From positions 124,001-188,000 of the forward strand of contig NZ_VKAB01000001.1 in assembly GCF_009769385.1 (NCBI RefSeq): a DNA stretch of 64,000 bases, in the 5' to 3' direction. The notes beneath the pieces are model-generated. The model was not told where the DNA came from, searched no databases, and saw only the letters and a list, made by a program, of their open reading frames with translations. This document shows positions 58,155 to 64,000 of the stretch, piece after piece. Origin of the DNA: Saccharothrix deserti. GTDB taxonomy: Bacteria > Actinomycetota > Actinomycetes > Mycobacteriales > Pseudonocardiaceae. Each line of letters opens with the position of its first letter. The first letter of the stretch is position 1. The position numbers and the translations under genes are program-made.

Positions 58155-59255
58155 CTAGTCCAGCCGGTAGGCCCGGTGCGCGTTCTGCCACCCGATCAGG
58201 TCGGAGACGCGCTCGGCGTCCGCCATGCCGAACGCGCGCGACCGCAGGCCGTCGGTCAGGAAATCGGACAGCGCGCGGCGGAAGAAGAACGCGCCCAGGT
58301 AGTACAGCTCGCCCAGCCCGTAGGCGTCGCTGGAGAACAGGAACTTGCCGAACGGCACGATCTCCAGCGCCTCCGCCAGCACCCGGCTCGCCTGGTGCGC
58401 CACCCCGTGCGTGGCCAACCCCAGGTCGACGAACACGTGCGGGAACACCTGCGCCAGGTACCCGGCGTGCCGGTGGAACGGGTAGTTGTGCAGCAACATC
58501 ACCGGCACGCCCAGCGGAGCGGTCGCCCGCAGCAGGTCCGTCAGGAGCAACGGGTCGCAGTCGCGCAGCGACAGGTCCGCGTCCCCGTACCCGACGTGGA
58601 ACTGCACCGGCAGCCCGCGTTCCAACGCCTCCCACACCAGGAACCGCGACACCACCTCGTCCGCGCACCGGTCCGACCCGGACGACAGCCACCGGTCGAC
58701 CGCCGCCACCACCGAGGCGTCCGAGGGCCGCTCGGGGTCCAGCGCCAAGCCCACTCGATAGGCCGCGATCGACTTCGCCGCCACCGCGGACGACGAGTCC
58801 AGGGCCGCACGCACCCGTGCCGGGAAGCCACCGGCACCCTCCGCCACGACCTGCTCCGCCAACCACTCCAGCCGCAGCACGGGAAGTTCACTCGAACCGG
58901 TGAATGCCGACGGTCCGACCAACCGTTCCGGCGACAACCCGCCGTCCACCAGGAACGTCGAGATCCCCGACGCCGCGAGGAACACCCGGTTCACCTCCGC
59001 CGCACCCAACGACCGCCGCCGCACCAGGTACTCGTCGGCCGACACGAGCACGGGCAGGTCCAGCAAAGGCGCACACCAGCGCCGAACCGCCAGCCCCAAC
59101 GACGAGTCGAACAGCGACGTCCCCAACGGCGACACCGACGACGCCTCGGTCAGCATCGACTCGAACCCGTCCCGGTCCACGTCGTCCCGCAGCACCCCGT
59201 GGCAGTGGTGGTCCACCAGGGGCGACGACGCCACGCACGGCAGCACAGGGTCCAC
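58155..59255 (-). CDS. Amidohydrolase, FluG N-terminal type
   Basis: 366 aa from GTG at 59255. Metal-site residues: L-V-D-H-H-C-H-G near residue 13 (HxH), H-V-G-Y-G-D-A-D near 215, H-N-Y-P-F-H-R-H near 250 and F-S-S-D-A-Y-G-L near 306. This order matches the N-terminal amidohydrolase half of fungal FluG and related prokaryotic enzymes. The glutamine-synthetase-like half is the divergent neighbour, with only 36 bases between the two start codons. The pair probably acts in one pathway on a gamma-glutamyl or similar amide; substrate unknown. Confidence 0.85.
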   Translation of the reverse strand: MDPVLPCVASSPLVDHHCHGVLRDDVDRDGFESMLTEASSVSPLGTSLFDSSLGLAVRRWCAPLLDLPVLVSADEYLVRRRSLGAAEVNRVFLAASGISTFLVDGGLSPERLVGPSAFTGSSELPVLRLEWLAEQVVAEGAGGFPARVRAALDSSSAVAAKSIAAYRVGLALDPERPSDASVVAAVDRWLSSGSDRCADEVVSRFLVWEALERGLPVQFHVGYGDADLSLRDCDPLLLTDLLRATAPLGVPVMLLHNYPFHRHAGYLAQVFPHVFVDLGLATHGVAHQASRVLAEALEIVPFGKFLFSSDAYGLGELYYLGAFFFRRALSDFLTDGLRSRAFGMADAERVSDLIGWQNAHRAYRLD

Positions 59256-59291
59256 TTGTTGAAGAGTAGAGACCTGGTGTAACCACGCACG

Positions 59292-60623
59292 ATGGACACA
59301 GCCGAGCAGGAGCACCGACGTGCACTGGCCGCCGACATGGTGGACGACCTGCTGGAGCAGGACGTGGTGGCGGTCGCCCTCACCTGGGTCGACCACAGCG
59401 GCATCACGAGGGTGAAATCCGTGCCGCTCGCGGGTCTGCCCCGAGCGGCGGCGGACGGCGTGGGCGTGTCACCGGTGTTCGACGTGTTCCTGCTGGACGA
59501 CACGATCATCACCGGGCGGCACGCCGGCGGCCCGGTCGGCGACCTGCGGCTGCGGCCGGACCTGGACCGGCTCACCGTGCTGGCGGGCCAGCCGGGCTGG
59601 GCGTGGGCCCCGGCCGACCGCTTCGACCAGCACGGCGCGCCGCACCCGCAGGACGAGCGCGGCCTGGCGCGGGCGGTGGCCGACCGCCTCACCGTGCACG
59701 GCTACGAGGTCCAGGCGGGCTTCGAGGTGGAGTGGGTCGTCGGCCACGGCGGCACGGACCTGTTCCGGCCCGCCACCAGCGGTCCCGCGTACGGCCACGC
59801 CCGGCAGGTCGAGCTGTCCGACTACGCCGCGGACCTGCTGGCGGCGTTGGCCGAGCAGGACGTCGAGGTGCTCCAGTTCCACCCCGAGTACGCGCCGGGC
59901 CAGTTCGAGCTGTCCACGACCCCGGAGGACCCGGTGCACGCGGCGGACACGTCGGTGCTCGTCCGGGAGACGATCCGGGCGATCTCGATGCGGCACGGCA
60001 TGCGCGCGTCGTTCTCGCCCAAGATCATCGCCGACGGTGTCGGCAACGGCGGTCACCTGCACATCAGCCTGTGGCGCGACGGCCGGAACGCGTTCGACGG
60101 CGGCGAGGGCTGGTTCGGGCTGACCGACGAAGCCGAGGCGTTCGCGGCGGGTGTGCTGCGGCGGCTGCCGGCGTTGTGCGCGATCGGCAGCCCGTCGGTG
60201 GCCGGCTACCTGCGGCTGGTGCCACAGCACTGGGCGGGCGCGTTCGCCGCGTGGGGCCTGGAGAACCGGGAGACGGCGTTGCGCCTGATCGCGGGCCGTG
60301 ACCTGGAGATCCGGTGCTACGACCTGTCGGCGAACCCGTACCTGGTGGTGGCCGCGACGATGGCGGCGGGCCTGGCCGGGATCGTGGAGCAGGCGCGGTT
60401 GCCCGAGCCGGTGGGGGTGGACCCGGTCGCCCTGCCCGAGGCCCGGCGCCTGCCGACGTCCCTGGAGGAGGCCGTGGCGGCGTTCGAGGCGGACGAGGTG
60501 CTGACCGAGGCGTTCGGCGCGGAGTTCGCCGAGACCATCGTGGATGTGCGGCGCGGCGAGATCGCCCGGTTCGCCGACTGCTCACCGGAGGAGATCGCCG
60601 CGCTGACCCGCTGGCGGCACTGA
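59292..60623 (+). CDS. Glutamine synthetase-like enzyme (FluG C-terminal type)
   Basis: 443 aa GS-fold enzyme. The N-terminal beta-grasp (V-V-A-V-A-L-T-W-V-D-H-S-G near residue 25), metal residues in G-F-E-V-E-W near 145 and Q-F-H-P-E-Y-A-P-G-Q-F-E near 196, N-G-G-H-L-H-I-S-L near 254 and E-N-R-E-T-A-L-R near 327. It lacks the glutamine-synthetase adenylylation-type tail and resembles type III/FluG or gamma-glutamylpolyamine synthetases rather than housekeeping GlnA. Divergent from the amidohydrolase gene. ATG start without an obvious ribosome-binding site suggests a leaderless mRNA. Confidence 0.85.
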   Translation: MDTAEQEHRRALAADMVDDLLEQDVVAVALTWVDHSGITRVKSVPLAGLPRAAADGVGVSPVFDVFLLDDTIITGRHAGGPVGDLRLRPDLDRLTVLAGQPGWAWAPADRFDQHGAPHPQDERGLARAVADRLTVHGYEVQAGFEVEWVVGHGGTDLFRPATSGPAYGHARQVELSDYAADLLAALAEQDVEVLQFHPEYAPGQFELSTTPEDPVHAADTSVLVRETIRAISMRHGMRASFSPKIIADGVGNGGHLHISLWRDGRNAFDGGEGWFGLTDEAEAFAAGVLRRLPALCAIGSPSVAGYLRLVPQHWAGAFAAWGLENRETALRLIAGRDLEIRCYDLSANPYLVVAATMAAGLAGIVEQARLPEPVGVDPVALPEARRLPTSLEEAVAAFEADEVLTEAFGAEFAETIVDVRRGEIARFADCSPEEIAALTRWRH

Positions 60624-60645
60624 GTACCCAGTGCCGCTGGGTGCG

Positions 60646-61257
60646 TCAAACGCCGTTCTGGGCTTCGTCCAACGTCTTGCGCAGTCGTGCTAACGCCCGG
60701 TGCTGGGCCACCCGGACGGCGCCGGGCGTCGAGCCGACCGCCTCGGCGGTCTCCTCGGCGGACATGCCGAGGACGACCCGGAGCACCAGGATCTCCCGCT
60801 GCCGGTCCGGCAGGACGCTCAGCAGCCGACCCATCCGCTCGGACAGCTCGCCGTGGAGCGCCTGCTGTTCGGGTCCCGGCTCCTTGCCCGCGCCGTCCGG
60901 CAGCTCCGGCACGGACTCGGCCCGGTTGCGGGCCGCCGCGCGGTGCGCGTCGGCGACCTTGTGCGCCGCGATCCCGTACACGAACGCCAGGAACGGCCGA
61001 CCCTGCTCCCGGTAGTTCGGCAACGCCTTCAGCACCGCGAGGCAGACCTCCTGGGCCACGTCCTCCGCCGATGCCGACGACCGCTGCCCGCGACCGATCC
61101 TGGCCCGGCAGTACCGCACGATCACCGGCCGGATCTGCGCCAGCAGCGCCTCGACCGCCTGCTTGTCACCCTGGACCGCCGCCTCGACGAGCGCCTCCGG
61201 CCCTCCTTCCGCACGCGCGGGTGGGGAGGACGGGACGTCCTCGAACCGCACGGACAT
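60646..61257 (-). CDS. SigD/ShbA-like ECF sigma factor
   Basis: 203 aa from ATG at 61257 (GAGGG before it). Region 2 holds I-V-R-Y-C-R-A-R-I-G and S-A-E-D-V-A-Q-E-V-C-L-A-V-L; region 3 linker then region 4 with L-P-D-R-Q-R-E-I-L-V-L-R and G-S-T-P-G-A-V-R-V-A-Q-H-R. The D-V-A-Q-E-V-C-L-A-V-L and P-F-L-A-F-V-Y-G-I-A-A-H-K-V motifs match the M. tuberculosis SigD / Streptomyces ShbA group, which supports housekeeping sigma expression. A close paralogue lies 210 bases upstream in the same orientation. Confidence 0.87.
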   Translation of the reverse strand: MSVRFEDVPSSPPARAEGGPEALVEAAVQGDKQAVEALLAQIRPVIVRYCRARIGRGQRSSASAEDVAQEVCLAVLKALPNYREQGRPFLAFVYGIAAHKVADAHRAAARNRAESVPELPDGAGKEPGPEQQALHGELSERMGRLLSVLPDRQREILVLRVVLGMSAEETAEAVGSTPGAVRVAQHRALARLRKTLDEAQNGV

Positions 61258-61467
61258 CACCGCCCTCCCCGCCTGACCGCGAAATCCCGGCACAACTCCG
61301 AACCCGACTGCCACTGCTGCCATAGCGAGCTCCTCGGCGTCCGCGCACTGGACGACCCTTGGGGGCACATGCGAACGCGACGCCGGTCCCACGGTGGGAT
61401 GACGCAACTCATACGAAGTTCGTCCGAATGGACGTGTTTGAGACCCGATCAGCGGATCGAGCTACCA

Positions 61468-62055
61468 CTATTGGACGCGGTGTGTTACCAAAGCTCGCTC
61501 GATCTCCCGTCTGAGCCGGGTCAGCGCCCGGTGCTGGGCGACCCGGACCGCGCCGGGCGAGGAGTCGACGGCGTCGGCGGTCTGCTCGGCCGACAGCCCG
61601 ACCACGACCCGCAGCACCAGGATCTCCCGCTGCTTCTCCGGCAGGACCCGCAGCAGTTCGGCGACCTTGTGCGAGAGCTCGACCCGCAACGCGTGCTGCT
61701 CCGGCCCCACCTGCTCGTCCGGGCCGTCCGGCACCTCGGGCACGGGCTCCGCGCGGTTGCGCAACGCGGCACGGTGCGCGTCGGCGACCTTGTGCGCCGC
61801 GATCCCGTACACGAACGCCAGGAACGGCCGACCGTGGTCCCGGTACGTGGGCAACGCGGTCAGCACGGCCAGGCACACCTCCTGCGCCACGTCGTCCGCC
61901 GATGTGAACGACCGCTCCTGCCTGCCCACGCGGGCACGGCAGTAGCGCACCACCAGCGGGCGGACGGCGGTCAGCACCGACGCGACGGCCCCGCGGTCAC
62001 CGGCGACGGCCGCGCGCACGCGGTCGTCCAGCTCGTCCGGCGCCGGGTCGGCCAT
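61468..62055 (-). CDS. SigD/ShbA-like ECF sigma factor, tandem paralogue
   Basis: 195 aa from ATG at 62055 (GTG three bases earlier also possible). It is closely related to its neighbour: shared blocks include R-Y-C-R-A-R-V-G, D-D-V-A-Q-E-V-C-L-A-V-L-T-A-L-P, G-R-P-F-L-A-F-V-Y-G-I-A-A-H-K-V-A-D-A-H and V-R-V-A-Q-H-R-A-L-T-R-L-R. The N-terminus is shorter. The pair looks like a gene duplication with some divergence. No anti-sigma factor gene is visible next to either. Confidence 0.87.
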   Translation of the reverse strand: MADPAPDELDDRVRAAVAGDRGAVASVLTAVRPLVVRYCRARVGRQERSFTSADDVAQEVCLAVLTALPTYRDHGRPFLAFVYGIAAHKVADAHRAALRNRAEPVPEVPDGPDEQVGPEQHALRVELSHKVAELLRVLPEKQREILVLRVVVGLSAEQTADAVDSSPGAVRVAQHRALTRLRREIERALVTHRVQ

Positions 62056-62135
62056 CACCCGGCTCCGGCTAAGTGCGGGTCTCCCATGGCGAGGTCCTCT
62101 GCGGTAGGCGGCGGAACCTCCGTTCTACCGCACTC

Positions 62136-62858
62136 TCAGGCCGGCTTGCGCCCCAACAAGTGCAACCGGGCGGCCACGTCGCGCAGCGGCGGGCGGGTCG
62201 ACGCGGCCAGTTCCAGCTCGGCCAGCGCCTCGGCCGCGCCCGGATTGGCCTCCAGCACCGCGCCCGGCACCAGGTCCGACACCACGCCGTGGCCCTGGAC
62301 CAGCTCCACCTTCAGGCCCGCGGCCAGCACCAACGCCTCCAGCCCGGCCACGTCGAAGCGGCGCAGCAGCGGGTCGCGGGTGCCGACGAGCTGGCCCGCC
62401 TCGTCGTCCAGCAGCCGCCGGGCGTCGACCAGGCGTCCGGCGATCGCCCGGTGCAGCACGGCCGCGTACCGGTTCGCCACCAGCAGGGACACCGCGCCGC
62501 CCGGAGCCGCCGCGGCGGCGAGCGCGGCCAACGCGGCACCGGCGTCGTCCACGACCTCCAGCAGCCCGTGCCCGAGCACCAGGTCGGCCGAGCCGTCCCG
62601 GTCCAACGCGTCGGTGTCGCCCTGGACGGCCGTGATGCGGTCCAGCACGCCCTCGTCGGCCGCACGGCGGTGCAGCGTGGCCAGCGCGTCCGGGCTGGGG
62701 TCGACCACCGTCACCGTGCACCCGGCCACCGCGAGTGGCACGGCCCACACGCCGCTGCCCCCGCCGACGTCGAGCACCCGCGGCGGTTCACCGCCCCGGC
62801 GGTCCCGCGCGGCGGCCAGCTCGGCGTCGAGCACCCTGTGTACGGCGTCCGGTCGCAT
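62136..62858 (-). CDS. SAM-dependent methyltransferase
   Basis: 240 aa class I methyltransferase. Motif I is V-L-D-V-G-G-G-S-G-V-W near residue 28, the acidic loop V-V-D-P-S-P-D-A near 51, and D-A-L near 82; the domain is Ala/Leu rich. Substrate unknown. It is divergent from parA (34 bases between start codons) and this neighbour relation is common in actinobacteria. Confidence 0.85.
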   Translation of the reverse strand: MRPDAVHRVLDAELAAARDRRGGEPPRVLDVGGGSGVWAVPLAVAGCTVTVVDPSPDALATLHRRAADEGVLDRITAVQGDTDALDRDGSADLVLGHGLLEVVDDAGAALAALAAAAAPGGAVSLLVANRYAAVLHRAIAGRLVDARRLLDDEAGQLVGTRDPLLRRFDVAGLEALVLAAGLKVELVQGHGVVSDLVPGAVLEANPGAAEALAELELAASTRPPLRDVAARLHLLGRKPA

Positions 62859-62892
62859 AGACGTAGAGCCTAGAGACCGTAGGCTGCACTAC

Positions 62893-63729
62893 GTGCATAC
62901 GGTCGCGGTCCTCAGCCTCAAGGGTGGAGTGGGTAAGACGACGGTCGCGCTCGGTCTGGCGTCGGCCGCGCTGCGGCGTGGTGTCCGGACGCTGGTCATC
63001 GACCTGGATCCACAGTGCAACGCCACCTCGACGCTCGAACCCGACGACACCGAGGCCAGCATCTACGACGTCCTGCAGGACCCGAGCGAGGACACGCTGC
63101 GCAAGGCGATCGCGCCCAGCGCGTGGGGCGACGGGGTGGACGTGCTGGCGGGGTCCGAGGACGCCGAGTCGCTGAACCACCCCGATCCCGGCGAGACCAG
63201 GCTCGGCCGGCTGCGCGAGGCGTTGCGGCTGCTCCGGGACGACGAGGAGCCCTACCAGCTGGTGCTGCTGGACTGCCCGCCGTCGCTGGGTCAGCTGACC
63301 CGGTCGGCGCTGGTCGCGGCGGACCGGGCGCTGCTGGTGACCGAGCCCACGATGTTCGCGGTGGCGGGCGTGCAGCGGGCGTTCGAGGCGGTGCAGGCCG
63401 AGCGCGAGCACAACGAGGAGTTGCAGCCGCTGGGCGTGGTGGTGAACCGGGTGCGGCCGAGGTCGCACGAGCACCAGTTCCGCATCGACGAGCTGCGCGA
63501 CATCTTCGGGCCGCTGGTGATGCCGGTGGCGTTGCCGGACCGGCTGGCGGTGCAGCAGGCGCAGGGCGCGTGCATGCCGATCCACGAGTGGGGCACGCCG
63601 GGCGCGCGTGAGGTGGCGCTGGCGTTCAACCTGCTGTTGGCGCGGATACTGCGGATCAGCCGCAGTCGACGCCGTGCCGTGCACCACGACTTCGACGACC
63701 AGGAGATCGAGGAAGCGGTGGACGCGTGA
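62893..63729 (+). CDS. ParA/Soj-family ATPase
   Basis: 278 aa from GTG at 62893. Deviant Walker A K-G-G-V-G-K-T-T at residues 10-17, A' motif L-V-I-D-L-D-P-Q-C-N-A-T near 35, Walker B L-V-L-L-D-C-P-P-S near 119. No ParB or parS is nearby, so this is probably the second, orphan ParA-like protein of actinobacteria rather than the chromosome-partition ParA. Its stop overlaps the third copy of the coupling mini-ORF repeat. Confidence 0.9.
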   Translation: MHTVAVLSLKGGVGKTTVALGLASAALRRGVRTLVIDLDPQCNATSTLEPDDTEASIYDVLQDPSEDTLRKAIAPSAWGDGVDVLAGSEDAESLNHPDPGETRLGRLREALRLLRDDEEPYQLVLLDCPPSLGQLTRSALVAADRALLVTEPTMFAVAGVQRAFEAVQAEREHNEELQPLGVVVNRVRPRSHEHQFRIDELRDIFGPLVMPVALPDRLAVQQAQGACMPIHEWGTPGAREVALAFNLLLARILRISRSRRRAVHHDFDDQEIEEAVDA

Positions 63730-63827
63730 GCAAGCTCGCAGCCGAATCGTTCAACACCGGATCATCCGGTTTCGACACAGTGCTTCGTGCTCTTGCCACG
63801 CCGAGCGCCGGCGAGGTGTGCGCGTGA
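63726..63827 (+). repeat. MIRU-like coupling repeat, copy 3, encoding a 33-aa mini-ORF
   Basis: GTG at 63726 overlaps the parA stop (GTGA). Thirty-three codons follow, and the TGA overlaps the GTG start of the LysE-like gene (GTGA). The peptide is M-S-K-L-A-A-E-S-F-N-T-G-S-S-G-F-D-T-V-L then R-A-L-A-T-P-S-A-G-E-V-C-A. Compared with copy 2 it carries a 21-base insertion in its first half. Both ends carry GTGAGCA. Confidence 0.8.
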
Positions 63828-64000
63828 GCACGACCGCCCTGGTCGCGTTCACCGTCGCGGCGCTCCTGCTGACCATCACGCCCGGTCTGGACACCATGAT
63901 GCTGTTGCGCATGGTGCTCGGCGGCGGGCGCGGGGCCGGGCTGGTCGGCGGGTTCGGCACCACGCTGGGCTGCCTGGTGTGGGGCGCGGCGAGCATCGCC
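63824..64000 (+). CDS. LysE-family translocator, N-terminal part
   Basis: 59 residues visible; the gene continues beyond the window. GTG at 63824 overlaps the mini-ORF stop. The start F-T-V-A-A-L-L-L-T-I-T-P-G-L-D-T-M-M-L-L-R matches the first segment of LysE/RhtB exporters, whose T-P-G-P-(D/N) motif appears here as T-P-G-L-D. Expected to export amino acids or related compounds. Confidence 0.82.
   Translation, partial: MSTTALVAFTVAALLLTITPGLDTMMLLRMVLGGGRGAGLVGGFGTTLGCLVWGAASIA

Noticed and set aside
62893..63729. Chromosome partition parA with origin nearby
   Set aside because: No parB, parS-like clusters, rpmH, dnaA or gidB are present; this is better read as an orphan ParA-family ATPase.

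Overview
The window is high-GC, gene-dense DNA from an actinobacterium, most likely a Pseudonocardiales member (Saccharothrix, Actinosynnema or Lentzea type). This rests on frequent GTG/TTG starts, DivIVA/Wag31, SepF, BsaP, DUF397/XRE, DUF3040 and MoxR-DUF58-TgpA neighbourhoods, an actinobacterial dcw cluster without ftsA, a SAM-IV riboswitch and a translational T-box leader. It is core chromosome with small insertions. I see no tRNA, rRNA, CRISPR array, transposase or biosynthetic gene cluster.

1-9.3 kb: the end of a LON-domain protein, type I 3-dehydroquinase, then an MFS transporter translationally coupled to a D-glutamate cyclase-like protein behind a GntR-type palindrome. Next is a split biotin locus on the minus strand: bioD, then bioB-bsaP-DUF2567, and, beyond a glutaredoxin/membrane-protein pair on the plus strand, a cytochrome P450 overlapping bioA. 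The P450-bioA unit has a perfect 10-3-10 operator-like palindrome at its ribosome binding site. bioF is not in the window.

9.3-25.4 kb: dnaE1, a winged-helix/proline-rich protein, an internally deleted Bcr/CflA transporter, the lspA-rluD pair, a class V aminotransferase under a SAM-IV riboswitch, a CPA1 antiporter, a TetR/SRPBCC divergent pair with operators, two coupled ECF sigma genes, and ileS (eukaryote-like type) under an isoleucine T-box.

25.4-48.1 kb: the division and cell-wall cluster, transcribed leftwards: mraZ, rsmH, ftsL, ftsI, murE, murF, mraY, murD, ftsW, murG, murC, ftsQ, ftsZ, pgeF, yggS, sepF, yggT, wag31. Two insertions interrupt the usual order: an XRE/DUF397 pair plus a small hypothetical gene between ftsW and murD, and a DinB-fold protein between ftsQ and ftsZ. 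Most junctions are ATGA/GTGA overlaps. A four-repeat MraZ box lies upstream of mraZ.

48.4-64 kb: moxR-DUF58-tgpA, DUF3040, an AbiEi-like protein, a small membrane protein, a Crp/Fnr regulator, DNA polymerase IV, a split FluG-like pair (amidohydrolase and glutamine-synthetase-like enzyme, divergent), two tandem SigD/ShbA-like sigma factors, a methyltransferase, a ParA ATPase and the start of a LysE-type exporter.

The most unusual observation is a dispersed repeat found three times (lspA|rluD, murC|ftsQ, parA|lysE). Each copy is a complete mini-ORF of 26, 26 or 33 codons whose start overlaps the stop of the upstream gene and whose stop overlaps the start of the downstream gene. This is the architecture of the mycobacterial MIRU elements, but with a conserved peptide ending in A-L-A-T-P-(S/G)-A-G-E-(V/A)-C-A.
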